64,000 nucleotides of DNA from JBEKCD01 sp050015055 (GTDB taxonomy: Archaea; Thermoproteota; Bathyarchaeia; Bathyarchaeales; Bathycorpusculaceae). How positions within the stretch are numbered: position 1 is the first letter of the stretch; each line of letters begins with the position of its first letter. The stretch lies in the NCBI GenBank assembly GCA_050015055.1, contig JBEKCD010000001.1, positions 180,662 through 244,661 on the forward strand, read 5' to 3'. The notes beneath the pieces were generated by a model, which saw only the letters and a list, made by a program, of their open reading frames with translations, had not been told where the DNA came from and ran no database searches. Positions 16,411 to 25,727 of this stretch are shown piece after piece. The position numbers were made by a program, and so were the translations under genes.

Positions 16411-18873
16411 ATGAAGAAACTGCCGAAGGGATTCGACGTTCTGGAGACTGAGAAGAAGTGGGAGAGCATATGGGAAAAAATGGGAGTGTACCGTTTTGAT
16501 CGCAACGACTCGAAACGCACAGTTTTTTCCATCGACACCCCTCCCCCGTACCCTTCTGGCGAGTTTCATGTAGGATGCGTCCTCAACTGGACCTACTTTG
16601 ACATAGTTGCCCGATACAAGCGTATGAGAGGCTACAACGTTCTTTTCCCACAGGGCTGGGATTGCCACGGCCTGCCCATTGAGGTGGAAGTCGAAAAGGA
16701 GAACAAGATAAAAAAAACCGACGTCCCGCCTGACGAGTTCCGAAAACTCTGCGAACAACTCGTCAACAAATACATAGCCGCGATGAAAGAAGCCATCATC
16801 CGGCTTGGATACTCAATCGACTGGACGACAGAGTACAAAACCATGGACCCAGACTATTGGAGACGCACTCAACTATCCTTCATCCTGCTCTACAAGAAAG
16901 GCTTCATCTACCGCGGAACTCACCCCGTGAACTGGTGCCCAAGATGCGAGACCGCCATAGCCGATGCCGAAGTCGAGTACGGAACGAGAAACGCAAGATT
17001 CTATCACGTGAAATTCAAACTCGATACAGGCGGCTCCTTGGAAATCGCCACAACAAGGCCTGAATTGATTCCGGCGTGCGTGGCACTGGCAGTCAACCCA
17101 GAAGACACGCGCTACGCAAAATACGTTGGCTCGAAGGTTCATGTGCCAAGGACCGACAGAAAAGTCGAAATAATAGCTGATGAAATGGCAGACCCAAAGT
17201 TCGGAACTGGAGTAGTGATGATATGCACTTATGGGGATAAGGCAGACGTGAAGACCGTGGTCAAGCACCGTCTCCCCGTGATAATGTGCATTGACGAGAA
17301 GGGGAGAATGACAAAGAACGCTGGAAAGTACGCCTGCTTGAGCACTGAAGAAGCGAAGGAAGCCGCGGTTAAAGACCTGAGAACCGAAGGCCTGCTGGAT
17401 AAAATCGAGCAAACGACCCAAGAAGTGAGCCTCTGCTGGCGATGCCACACTCCAATCGAGATCCTTGAAAGAGAACAGTGGTTCATGAAAACACGCATGT
17501 TAACCGAACAGGTGGAAAAGACGGCTCTGGAAATCACATGGTACCCGGACTACATGAAACACCGTCTGATAGACTGGGCAAAATCACTGGAATGGGACTG
17601 GGTGATTTCACGGCAGAGGGTTTTTGCCACGCCGATACCGTTGTGGTACTGCAAGAAATGCGGCGAAATACTTCTCGCCGAACCGGATTGGGCGCCGATA
17701 GACCCGCGCACAGAAAAGCCGAGGATTGGCAAGTGCCCCAAATGCGGCTCAACAGAGTTCAAACCTGAAAAGGACGTTCTGGACACATGGTTCGACTCGT
17801 CAATCACGTGTGCAGTACACGCGGGCTGGCCTGACAAGAAAGACTGGAAAAAACGGTTTCCAGCCGACGTGCACCCTTCAGGCGTTGACATCATTCGAAC
17901 CTGGGCCTACTACCTAATGGTCAGACATCTAGCTCTGTTCAACGAAAAACCTTACAAGAGCTGCTTGATCAACGGGATGGTTCTTGGCTCTGATGGACGT
18001 GAAATGCACAAGTCTCTGGGCAACTACGTGGCCTCGCACGATGTCCTCACAAAATACGGAGCAGACGCGACAAGACAATGGGCTGCGGGGGGCGGCGCAA
18101 CTGGCTCCGACGTACCGTTCCGTTGGCCAGATGTCGAGTACGGCTGGCGTTTTCTGATTAAACTGTGGAACGCTTCAGGCTTCGTGAGCAACCTGCTCAC
18201 AGACTACACCGCAGATGACAAAACAAAACACGTGCTCCAACCCCTGGACAGATGGATATTGAGCAAGTGTGAAAGATTAACGGCGAAAGTCACTGATGCC
18301 CTCGAAAAGTGTCAGTTCAACATGGCCTTGGAGGAACTGCGCAATTTTACTTGGCATACCTTCTGCGACTGCTACTTGGAAGCTGTGAAAGACAGGTTGT
18401 ATAATCCAGAGGTCTACGGACAAGAAAAGAGGAAAGCGGCTCAGTTCACCCTTCACGTAGTTCTGGAGAGGGTCCTGAAACTACTTGCACCCATAGTACC
18501 GCATGTGACGGAAGAGATATTCCAAACCATGTACGCCAACGAGAAGAGCCCCCAGAGCATACACGTTTCACCTTGGCCCACGACTGATGAGAAACTCATG
18601 GATGAGGAGGCTGAGAGGCAGGGAGACCTGTTGATGGCAATCATAACCGAAGTCCGAAGAGAAAAAGCAGAAAAGCACTTGCCGCTCAACGCCAAGATTG
18701 CAAAATTGACAATATATGCCGGAGAAAAAACCAGTGCAGAAATGATAACACAGGGCCAGGAGGACATAGCTGGAACGTGCAAAGCTGCAGACATTCAAGT
18801 ATTGTCCGAGAAAGGCAAGGGGCGAGAAGTCAAACCATACGACATCTGCTTCATCGCCGAATATTCACGATGA
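16411..18873 (+). CDS. valS: Valyl-tRNA synthetase
   Basis: Class Ia synthetase charging tRNA-Val, 820 residues. The HIGH region is TPPPYPSGEFHVGCVLNW (43-60) and the KMSKS equivalent is REMHKSLGNY (near 532). The editing domain is present (ATTRPELIPACVALAVNP). Two zinc-ribbon pairs are visible (NWCPRCETA; WYCKKCGE with GKCPKCGS). RWPDVEYGWRFLIKLWNAS is typical for ValRS. A TATA box TTTTTATAC lies 65-70 bases upstream. In the HIGH motif the last His appears as Cys (HVGC), which should be checked by alignment. Confidence 0.95.
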   Translation: MKKLPKGFDVLETEKKWESIWEKMGVYRFDRNDSKRTVFSIDTPPPYPSGEFHVGCVLNWTYFDIVARYKRMRGYNVLFPQGWDCHGLPIEVEVEKENKIKKTDVPPDEFRKLCEQLVNKYIAAMKEAIIRLGYSIDWTTEYKTMDPDYWRRTQLSFILLYKKGFIYRGTHPVNWCPRCETAIADAEVEYGTRNARFYHVKFKLDTGGSLEIATTRPELIPACVALAVNPEDTRYAKYVGSKVHVPRTDRKVEIIADEMADPKFGTGVVMICTYGDKADVKTVVKHRLPVIMCIDEKGRMTKNAGKYACLSTEEAKEAAVKDLRTEGLLDKIEQTTQEVSLCWRCHTPIEILEREQWFMKTRMLTEQVEKTALEITWYPDYMKHRLIDWAKSLEWDWVISRQRVFATPIPLWYCKKCGEILLAEPDWAPIDPRTEKPRIGKCPKCGSTEFKPEKDVLDTWFDSSITCAVHAGWPDKKDWKKRFPADVHPSGVDIIRTWAYYLMVRHLALFNEKPYKSCLINGMVLGSDGREMHKSLGNYVASHDVLTKYGADATRQWAAGGGATGSDVPFRWPDVEYGWRFLIKLWNASGFVSNLLTDYTADDKTKHVLQPLDRWILSKCERLTAKVTDALEKCQFNMALEELRNFTWHTFCDCYLEAVKDRLYNPEVYGQEKRKAAQFTLHVVLERVLKLLAPIVPHVTEEIFQTMYANEKSPQSIHVSPWPTTDEKLMDEEAERQGDLLMAIITEVRREKAEKHLPLNAKIAKLTIYAGEKTSAEMITQGQEDIAGTCKAADIQVLSEKGKGREVKPYDICFIAEYSR

Positions 18874-18892
18874 CTTCTGGAAGCGGTGGAAC

Positions 18893-19633
18893 TTGAGAAA
18901 AGTTGGCATAATAGGTTGCGGTGCAATTGGCTCATTGATCGCTGAGGCGGTTGAAAAAGGAATTGTCGATTGTGACGAGTTGATTCTATACGACCGCGAC
19001 ATGGAAAAGGCGGAACGCCTCCAAGAATCTTTGGGTATTGCCAGCATAGTTGTCGCGAACCTTGATGAAATGCTCAGATTGCATCCTGCAGTCATCGTAG
19101 AAGCGGCGTCGCAAGAAGCTGCCCGCGAATACATCGGCACAATCGTCGGCAACAACATCGAACTAATAGTCATGAGTGTGGGCGCCCTTCTAGATTCCCA
19201 ATTGAAGAGCAGCAGGATTCACACACCCTCAGGTGCCATCGGAGGTCTAGATGCCATTTCAAGCGCTGCACTAGCAGGGATCAAAGACGTTATTTTGACC
19301 ACGAGAAAAAATCCCATGACTCTGGACATGGACAACCAACAGGAAAAGCTGGTTTACGAGGGAAGCGCCCAAGAAGCGGTTAGACGTTTTCCAAAAGAGA
19401 TGAACGTAGCGGCCACTTTGGCATTAATCACTCCGCCTGAAAGATTATTGATCAGAGTGATCTCAGACCCTAAGACGAGCAGAAACACACATGAGATAAC
19501 GGTCAAGTGGGCACATGGCGACATGCTTTTGAGATTTGCAAACGATCCGCATCCAGACAATCCTAAGACGAGCGCGCTTGCGGCATGGTCTGCGATAAAA
19601 CTGCTGAAAGACATTCTTGAAAAGCGTGTCTAG
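18893..19633 (+). CDS. nadX: L-aspartate dehydrogenase
   Basis: NAD(P)-dependent oxidation of L-aspartate to iminoaspartate, feeding NAD synthesis with NadA. 246 residues from TTG 18893. Rossmann motif GIIGCGAIG (6-14), VEAASQEAAREY, VMSVGALLD and the substrate site PSGAIGGLDAISSA near 112-125 are diagnostic. The C-terminal NPHPDNPKTSALA-like block is present as NDPHPDNPKTSALAAWSA. It lies 20 bases after valS, so it may be co-transcribed. NadA and NadC are not in the window. Confidence 0.92.
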   Translation: MRKVGIIGCGAIGSLIAEAVEKGIVDCDELILYDRDMEKAERLQESLGIASIVVANLDEMLRLHPAVIVEAASQEAAREYIGTIVGNNIELIVMSVGALLDSQLKSSRIHTPSGAIGGLDAISSAALAGIKDVILTTRKNPMTLDMDNQQEKLVYEGSAQEAVRRFPKEMNVAATLALITPPERLLIRVISDPKTSRNTHEITVKWAHGDMLLRFANDPHPDNPKTSALAAWSAIKLLKDILEKRV

Positions 19634-20421
19634 GGTTTCAAGCCCGTTCCAACGTCCACCCAGACTTTTTCACCTATCTTTCTGTAACCGATTTTTTCAT
19701 AGGCCCTTATGGCTGGGCCATTGTCTGATCTTGTGAACAGAGCGGCCGCCTCCGCCGTTTTCAACGCCTCTTCTGTGATGGCGGAGGTAGCTATTGTTGC
19801 GTACCCCTTGTTTCGGTGTTCGGGATGGGTGTAAACTCCTCCGATGAAACACACTTGTGGCAGTTGAATGAATGACCCCGCGTAGGAAACAAGCTGGTCT
19901 TCTTTGAAGACGCCGTAGATAGGCATTTTACTTATCCATTCTGCATATTTCCTCAGCGTATTCACGGGGCGGTCCTTTCGGCTCAGAAGAAGATCAACCA
20001 GTTTCAAAGCGTCTTCCTCAGTGCGCAATCGCTTCACCAGTTCTGACTCGAAAAACCTTGCTTCATTCTTCCTGACCAACATCCAATCTTCAACATAGTG
20101 TTTTGCATCTGGAAACCTCTTCTTTATGGCTGGAAGAAGGTTAGGCGGTGCATGGACGATAAACTTTCTAGGCGGGGCCTGTTCAAGCAGTCTCTCGGCG
20201 ACTTGGTCTTCACACTCTAAAATCACGCTTGGAACATCTGCAGCCGTGTAAATGAGGATGTATCCTTCAAGCTTGCTATCCTCAAAAGCTGCGTAAGCGA
20301 CTGTGTGTTGTGGATCGTTCTGGAGGTCGTAGACAGCGAAGACGTGCCTGATGACATCGGACTTGAGGGACGCTATGACGGGCGGTCTGTTTTCTTCGTT
20401 GATTTCTTCAATCCTAACCAT
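19630..20421 (-). CDS. GNAT-family N-acetyltransferase
   Basis: A 263-residue protein. The C-terminal half is a GNAT domain with acetyl-CoA loop GGVYTHPEHRNKGYATIATS (about 192-211) and the SDNGPAIRAYEKIGYRKIG end. The N-terminal half is a diverged GNAT-like fold. The substrate is unknown. The start ATG overlaps the end of the class V aminotransferase by eight bases, so the two form an operon. Confidence 0.85.
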   Translation of the reverse strand: MVRIEEINEENRPPVIASLKSDVIRHVFAVYDLQNDPQHTVAYAAFEDSKLEGYILIYTAADVPSVILECEDQVAERLLEQAPPRKFIVHAPPNLLPAIKKRFPDAKHYVEDWMLVRKNEARFFESELVKRLRTEEDALKLVDLLLSRKDRPVNTLRKYAEWISKMPIYGVFKEDQLVSYAGSFIQLPQVCFIGGVYTHPEHRNKGYATIATSAITEEALKTAEAAALFTRSDNGPAIRAYEKIGYRKIGEKVWVDVGTGLKP

Positions 20422-21553
20422 TGGAGTTTAACCATCGTCTGCTTTCTTTCATCAACGAGTCAATTTCTTCCTCAGTGTTGTAGAAGTGCGGTGAGACCCG
20501 TATTCCGTTTGCTCGGGCAGACACAACTATTCCTTTCTTCCCCAGTTTTTCAACAAGCTTCTGAGGTTTGTCTATTTTGAAGTTAACTATACCGGAGCGG
20601 CACTGCTTTTCTTTCGGAGTCTGAAGCTTGAGCCCCAAGTCTTCAGCGGCTTCTATCACCCGGTCTGTCAGTTTCATGATTCTTTTTCGAACGTTTTCAA
20701 TTCCATAGTTGAGCAGCATTTTCATTGCCTCTCTCGCGCCTACTAGGCTTATGGTGCAGGGTGCGCCGACTTCGAAGCGGCTCGCGGTCTTTGAAAGGTT
20801 CAGGTTCCAGATGTCGTAGAAATCTGCGGTGTCGAACGTTTCTTGTTTGACGCTCGCCCAGCCGACGAATGGCGGTTCAAACTTTTCTATCAGCTCGTCC
20901 TTGACGTAGAGGTACGCGGCCCCGTGAGGACTCAGCAGCCACTTGTAGCAAGCGGCCATCAGGAAGTCAACGTCGTCTCGTTTAACGTCCAAATGCATTG
21001 TGCCGACTGATTGTATCGCGTCAACGATAAGGTAGGCCCCATGTTCATGGACTATTTCGCTCAGAACCCTTAGGTCGTTACGGAAGCCATTTGCGTATTC
21101 AACGTGGCTTATCGCAACCGCCACGGTCTTGTCGTCCACAGCCTTCTCCATGTCGTCCAACAGTATTCTTCCGCCAACATTCTTCACGTAATGAACTTTG
21201 ACGCCTAGGCTCTTGCGAAGCCAAGGATAGACTACTGAAGGGTATTCGAGATCCGTTGTGACGATTTTTGATCCTTGCGGATAATCTAGCACGTTTGCGG
21301 CTATGTTCAGCCCCACGGACGTGTTTTCGACCAGGGCAATTTCTCCGGCTTTCGCTCCGACCAGTCTTGCAAAGTACGGTTTACCGCCGTCTGCACAGTC
21401 GAAGGAAGTCTTGCCGGTATTTGAGAACTCGTTCGCGTATTTCCTGACGGCTTCGGCTACAGGCTTCGGAAGGGGAGACTCTGCGGCATGGTTCAAGAAG
21501 ACTTTCTTCTTGGTCACTGGAAACTGTTCTCGTATCTTCTCAACGTCGTCCAT
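20414..21553 (-). CDS. Class V aminotransferase (cysteine desulfurase-like)
   Basis: A 379-residue PLP enzyme of fold type I. MDDVEKIREQFPVTKKKVFL and NHAAESPLPKPV open the protein; ISHVEYANGFRNDL and DAIQSVGTMHLDVK precede the PLP lysine in AACYKWLLSPHGAAYLYV. The C-terminal part has GIVVSARANGIRVSPHFYN. The family covers cysteine desulfurases, isopenicillin-N-epimerase-like and kynureninase-like enzymes. No catalytic Cys loop typical of SufS is obvious, so the reaction is open. Operon with the GNAT gene. Confidence 0.85.
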   Translation of the reverse strand: MDDVEKIREQFPVTKKKVFLNHAAESPLPKPVAEAVRKYANEFSNTGKTSFDCADGGKPYFARLVGAKAGEIALVENTSVGLNIAANVLDYPQGSKIVTTDLEYPSVVYPWLRKSLGVKVHYVKNVGGRILLDDMEKAVDDKTVAVAISHVEYANGFRNDLRVLSEIVHEHGAYLIVDAIQSVGTMHLDVKRDDVDFLMAACYKWLLSPHGAAYLYVKDELIEKFEPPFVGWASVKQETFDTADFYDIWNLNLSKTASRFEVGAPCTISLVGAREAMKMLLNYGIENVRKRIMKLTDRVIEAAEDLGLKLQTPKEKQCRSGIVNFKIDKPQKLVEKLGKKGIVVSARANGIRVSPHFYNTEEEIDSLMKESRRWLNSNG

Positions 21554-21665
21554 GCGAAATTATCCTCGATGCTATGTTATGAACACTCCACTAATAGCGA
21601 TTACTGTTGAGGTTGAAATTCGCTCTCTGAGCATATCTGCAGTCGTTTTTAATGATTCTGGTGTT

Positions 21666-22763
21666 TTATTGGACGCCGGATATTGTGGAGCCGCCGAAGC
21701 AAGCCCATTTTTTCCTCAACAGCCTCTTCAACTCGTCAATCGTTTCTTCAACTGTTCTGCGACATGAAGAAGGTTCCTCGGGCGGTGCATAAGGCTCTTT
21801 GACGCTTATTTGGCTGAGGCCGGCTGCTCCCGCCACCAGTGCGTACCAGCAGAGTGGCAGGACTTCCGGGTTGTACCCGCTCCCGGGCATCAGCACTAGT
21901 TTTCGATCGCAGACTCTGTCAGCTGTATTCCTGACAATGTGCGATAGTTCAAAGAAGCCTTTGACAGTCAAGGCCAAGTTTCCGAGAGTGTCTGCGAAAT
22001 GCGGGTCACTTCCGCCGTTCGCGATTATGATCTGAGGTTTAAACTCTTCGGCGAGGGGGACGAAGACTTCGTTTAAAGCGTAGAGGTATGTGTTGTCGCT
22101 TGTGCCTGGCGGCAACGGGACGTTGACGTTGTAGCCTTCTCCCATGCCCTCTCCGATTTGCCACACGAATCCGGTTCCAGGATAAAGGGTGCGTGGGTCT
22201 TGGTGCAGAGAGATGTAGAGCACTGTGGGATCTCGGTAGTAGATGTCGCTCGTGCCGTTTCCAAAGTGGACATCGTGATCTAATATTAAGAAGCGTTCAA
22301 CACCGTGTTTCGCCCTCAGATATTCAACTAAGACGGCGACATCGTTGAAGAGACAGAATCCGCCGCCATAGTTTCTTCCTGCGTGGTGATGGCCGCCGCC
22401 CAAGGAAACGGCCAGCTTTGCTCTGTTTTCAAGAACGGTCTTGCCGCACAAGATTGCGCTGCCGGAGATAAACAGTGCTCCTTCAAGAATCATTTGAGAA
22501 ACGGGAGTTTCAATGTCGTACGGCCTGCTTTCCTTGGCCAAGTTGAAGATAAGGTCTACATAATCTTTGTCATGAACCCTGAGCAAGTCCTCTTTTGTTG
22601 CTCGTTGCGGTTGAATGAGAGTAACTTCAGGCGTGCTGAACAAGCCTTGGTTTTCGAAGAACCCCATGGCGTTGACGAAGCGGTCGCCCCTGAAAGGGTG
22701 GCCTTCACCTAAATCGTAATGTGCGAGCTTTTCGTTGAAACTTACCACTGTCTTCTGGATCAA
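21666..22763 (-). CDS. Histone-deacetylase-family amidohydrolase
   Basis: A 365-residue zinc hydrolase of the HDAC/AcuC/acetylpolyamine family. Motifs: LGGGHHHAGRNYGGGFCLFN (121-140) with tandem catalytic His; LDHDVHFGNGT (161-171) with zinc-binding Asp and His; NGGSDPHFAD (near 249) with the third zinc ligand; and MPGSGYNPE near the C-terminus in place of the usual Tyr-bearing EGGY loop. It removes acetyl groups from protein lysines or small amines; an archaeal chromatin role is possible but unproven. Confidence 0.9.
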   Translation of the reverse strand: MIQKTVVSFNEKLAHYDLGEGHPFRGDRFVNAMGFFENQGLFSTPEVTLIQPQRATKEDLLRVHDKDYVDLIFNLAKESRPYDIETPVSQMILEGALFISGSAILCGKTVLENRAKLAVSLGGGHHHAGRNYGGGFCLFNDVAVLVEYLRAKHGVERFLILDHDVHFGNGTSDIYYRDPTVLYISLHQDPRTLYPGTGFVWQIGEGMGEGYNVNVPLPPGTSDNTYLYALNEVFVPLAEEFKPQIIIANGGSDPHFADTLGNLALTVKGFFELSHIVRNTADRVCDRKLVLMPGSGYNPEVLPLCWYALVAGAAGLSQISVKEPYAPPEEPSSCRRTVEETIDELKRLLRKKWACFGGSTISGVQ

Positions 22764-22865
22764 TCGGACGCGCTCTCAGAACGAAGGTGAATCTTGTGAG
22801 ATATAAAATCGTATCCAAGGGTTAGCTGGGCTTGAAAAGGAAAAAAGGGGAGTTGTTGTTGATTG

Positions 22866-23483
22866 CTATGCTTGCTGCTTCTCTTCGGCTTTGGCTTCTG
22901 TTTCAGAATGTTGTGTTTCTTCTTTGCCCTGGATTGTCTCTACGACGGCTTCAACGGGTTCAATATGTTCATCTTCCGCCATCCGTGGAGGCTCCTCTGA
23001 GAACTTCACTTCTGGTTCTGGAGCTTGGATTTGGGGCGGTTCAACGTCTTGCGCAATGTTCATTTCATCGTTTGAAAGCTGGTTCACCGCGTATTGAACG
23101 TCATCCAGTTCTTTCTTGGCTGTCTCGAGTCCAGTGGAGAGGAGCTCGGTTTCGCGGTGGTATATTTCTTCGTCCACTTCGTCGGTCACGTGTTGAATTT
23201 CAAAGTTTGCGAGAAGAATCTCCAACGTCCTGATCTGTTCTTCAAGTTCCATCGCTTTCGAGGCCATTTTTCCAAGCAAAGCTTTACGCTGGCCATCGAT
23301 TTCCGCGACGGCTTCGTCTATCTCACGGGTGAAAAGGCTGTGCGTTGTCTGTGAAATCTTGCCAGTTTCCAGTAAATTGCCCAAAGCTTGTTTCTTTTTC
23401 TTCGCTAGCTCGTATTCTTCGTTCAACCTGCTAAATGAGTGTTTCCACGATATCAATTTTTGCACCGTGCAACTGGTTACCAT
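22866..23483 (-). CDS. CdvA-like coiled-coil protein
   Basis: A 205-residue helical protein. An N-terminal motif QKLISWKHSFSRLNEEYELA leads into a long coiled coil to about residue 135, followed by an acidic, Pro/Glu-rich disordered tail. I recognise the pattern as that of CdvA-like proteins of uncultured TACK archaea; true CdvA recruits ESCRT-III (CdvB) to the membrane in cell division. The PRC-barrel N-terminal domain of Sulfolobus CdvA is not visible, so the role is uncertain. No CdvB or CdvC gene is nearby. Confidence 0.6.
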   Translation of the reverse strand: MVTSCTVQKLISWKHSFSRLNEEYELAKKKKQALGNLLETGKISQTTHSLFTREIDEAVAEIDGQRKALLGKMASKAMELEEQIRTLEILLANFEIQHVTDEVDEEIYHRETELLSTGLETAKKELDDVQYAVNQLSNDEMNIAQDVEPPQIQAPEPEVKFSEEPPRMAEDEHIEPVEAVVETIQGKEETQHSETEAKAEEKQQA

Positions 23484-23840
23484 GAAGGAAGCAGATAATC
23501 TTTGCTAACATGCAGGTATATCTCTGACTGTTAGGTTCACAGGTTTCTGCAACTCCACAAGAAGACTGACCTTTAAAAACCAACACACGCACTGACGTTT
23601 CAATGCGTTAAAAAGTGCAAAATCTCCAGCCAATAATTGAAAACCTCGAACATTTCGTGTGCCGCTTCGCCAAAAATCGCAGGAAGAACTCATGCCAAGG
23701 TCGAAAATGAACTTCAAAAGTTCACTGATTAATTCTTTAAGGCTCAATTCTAACCTCAGACTTGCTTGAACAGCTAATCGGATCGAAACACTAAAAAACA
23801 CCCTGTCCTCAACTCTAGACCCTAAACACACAACGCAGAA
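23484..23840. other. Gene-free spacer before tRNA-Lys
   Basis: About 360 bases with only an implausible minus-strand frame (23505-23831). AT-rich tracts such as CTTTAAAAACC near 23570 could serve as a tRNA promoter or for unseen transcripts. I see no gene here. Confidence 0.4.
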
Positions 23841-23939
23841 GGGCCCGTAGCTCAGTAAGGACAGAGCACCGGACTTTTAGGCTCAATGCTAAGCATGGAA
23901 ATCCGGGGGTCCCGGGTTCAATTCCCGGCGGGCCCGCCA
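23841..23939 (+). tRNA. tRNA-Lys(TTT) with 37/38 intron, CCA encoded
   Basis: Acceptor arm GGGCCCG (23841-23847) pairs with CGGGCCC (23929-23935); G discriminator and encoded CCA follow. The D arm GCTC/GAGC, anticodon stem CCGGA/TCCGG and T arm CCGGG-TTCAATT-CCCGG are all intact. The loop begins CTTTTA, giving anticodon TTT at 23876-23878. A 21-base intron (23880-23900) sits after position 37, the canonical archaeal site cut by the splicing endonuclease at a bulge-helix-bulge. Confidence 0.95.
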
Positions 23940-24061
23940 TCCATTGTGCGAATATGTACCGTCTGCAAGCGCGCGCGGCGTCTTTGCGCGTGAGTTCTCT
24001 TAACATCTTGCTCAGTGTCTGAAGTTCACTGTTCTGGCATTCGTGCAAGTCGTGCGCGCTT

Positions 24062-24210
24062 CATGATTTGTTACCGCACAACATTACCACGGTTGTTACC
24101 AACAAACACAGCGGAAGACTCCGAAGGAAGGAGATTTCAAAGAATTTCTCCATGATTTGTTACCACACAACATTACCACGGTTGTTACCAACAAAGACCG
24201 GGGGGTCGAC
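24062..24210 (+). repeat. Composite intergenic repeat, related variant
   Basis: Two 44-base direct repeats (24062-24105, 24151-24194; period 89) differ at only a few positions. Each contains TTACC three times at 13- and 12-base spacing. After the second comes a G run and GTCGACTC. The arrangement (repeat, 45-base spacer, repeat, G run, GTCGAC) is the same as in the TTACA elements at 37167 and 50580, so this is a diverged family member. Confidence 0.65.
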
Positions 24211-24293
24211 TCCGAGAGATAACGTGCGCGCGCTGCTGACATATTCCGTTCCTGAAATATGCCTTTTTAATTCTTAACAACCCTTAAACGACT

Positions 24294-24713
24294 ATGAGCC
24301 GGTTCAATACGATGGGTAAGGCCAAAAAGAAAGGACGTAAAAAAGCAAGGCGCAACTTCTCAGACCACGCACGCCAGCCCATCGATGTTGAAAACATAAG
24401 AAAAAAGATTTGCGAACGGACCAATCAGAATGTCAAGACTGATGCGGAAAGGTCAGACGTTACTCTGAAACTGCGAAGACTATCCTTTGAACTGAAATCC
24501 CATATTGAAGAAGTCTCAGAACTGAAACGCATGTTTGAAGAATTAGCAAACCCACGGAAGAAAATGAAGAACATGTGTCTAGAAGACAGCAGAACAGCGA
24601 CAAACCAAGAGCCTGTTGTAAGGGACTCTTATTCTTATCTTAGATGGCTCATCAAAAAAAGCAACTCTCTTCAATCAGAGCCTTCAACCATGAAACAAGC
24701 AAATACCCAATAG
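24294..24713 (+). CDS. Basic small protein, unknown
   Basis: A 139-residue frame. A very basic N-terminus (MGKAKKKGRKKARRNF if started at the second ATG, 24312) suggests nucleic-acid binding. A helical segment follows (TLKLRRLSFELKSHIEEVSE). The C-terminal 50 residues look disordered. No family recognised. The first ATG (24294) has no good ribosome site; both starts are possible. Confidence 0.45.
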   Translation: MSRFNTMGKAKKKGRKKARRNFSDHARQPIDVENIRKKICERTNQNVKTDAERSDVTLKLRRLSFELKSHIEEVSELKRMFEELANPRKKMKNMCLEDSRTATNQEPVVRDSYSYLRWLIKKSNSLQSEPSTMKQANTQ

Positions 24714-25105
24714 CCAGGCCCCCAAAAAACGGCAAACAGGAACATGCACACACGTCAACCTAGTAACAGGCATACACGTCAAAACCAGACAAACAAAATG
24801 AAAACACACTAGAACTAGGGAGAAAACAATCAAAAAAAACCAGGATACAGGATAACATCAAGCCTTTTACATGACTTTTCAGTTTTTGCAAGTCTACATA
24901 TGAGCATCTTCTTTGTCATTTCACAAAATCGCTCCGAAATCTGTTCAAAGTGGAATTTGACCTTTCATTTCAAAGCATGTAGATGCTATCTGGCCAAGAC
25001 GAGAGTCAGTGTGGGTGTCTAGAAGATACTTCCATAGGCTATTATATAGCTGTGCAAGACAAGCTATGTCTGCAGCTGTTCAATGGGACAAACATACATG
25101 GAAGT

Positions 25106-25495
25106 ATGAAGGTGTTTGGAAGGTTTCGAAGAAAAAAGGAAACTACTGACGCAGAAGGGAGCACAGAGATGACGGCGGACGACCTCAACCCTAAGTCTAA
25201 AAGTGTTGAGGACAGAGATTCATTGAAATACACTTTCAGAAGGCCGAGGGAGGAAGAAGAAGTCAACCTTATGGAGGTTTTAACCGGGCTTCTTCGAAGA
25301 TTAAAGAGCCTAGATAGACAGCGGACAGATCTTGAACAGGATATCTATCAACTTGGTGGAGAGGCCGAGAAGGAAGCTGGGGATCTAGAGAAAGAATTGT
25401 CCACCCTCAAGGAGCAAACTAGAGAACTCGAAGAAGTGTTAGGTGCTATACATGCACACAGGAAAGGAGTGCGCCATCGGGAACTAGGACATTAG
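25106..25495 (+). CDS. Coiled-coil paralog family (YTFRRPREEEE), member 1
   Basis: The open frame begins at 24983, but comparison with the other members places the start at ATG 25106 or the GTG two codons later (129 residues). Order: basic start (FGRFRRKKE), linker TEMTADDLNPKSKS, the family signature DRDSLKYTFRRPREEEEVNL, then a coiled coil (LTGLLRRLKSLDRQRTDLEQ, ELSTLKEQTRELEEVL). Relatives lie at 25728-26030 and 49232-49621. Function unknown. Confidence 0.65.
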   Translation: MKVFGRFRRKKETTDAEGSTEMTADDLNPKSKSVEDRDSLKYTFRRPREEEEVNLMEVLTGLLRRLKSLDRQRTDLEQDIYQLGGEAEKEAGDLEKELSTLKEQTRELEEVLGAIHAHRKGVRHRELGH

Positions 25496-25727
25496 TTAGA
25501 GAATCTCGGGAAACTCCTGTTAGAATATGATTAATGGCATGACATATCCAGTGTGGAAACAGATCGATAGAAGGGGCAGCAGATGAAACCGTAATCTACT
25601 TCATCTGATTATTCCCAGTTCAAAGTTCGAACACTATTCTAGAGTTAAGATATTGATCCTTGCTTCTCAAATTTTAAATAAGATCCATCAAGATACATAA
25701 ACACAGTCTTCAAAAGGAGGTCCATAA

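Noticed and set aside
22832..23354. Plus-strand frames (133 and 86 residues) over the CdvA-like gene
   Set aside because: Antisense shadows of a coiled-coil gene; Cys/Leu/Arg-rich with no ribosome site.
23505..23831. 108-residue minus frame before tRNA-Lys
   Set aside because: No ribosome site, no recognisable pattern and odd composition.
24062..24194. Two 44-base repeats spaced by 45 bases, considered as a CRISPR array
   Set aside because: Only two repeats, no cas genes nearby, and the same architecture recurs elsewhere with near-identical spacers (37167, 50580), so it is a dispersed element.
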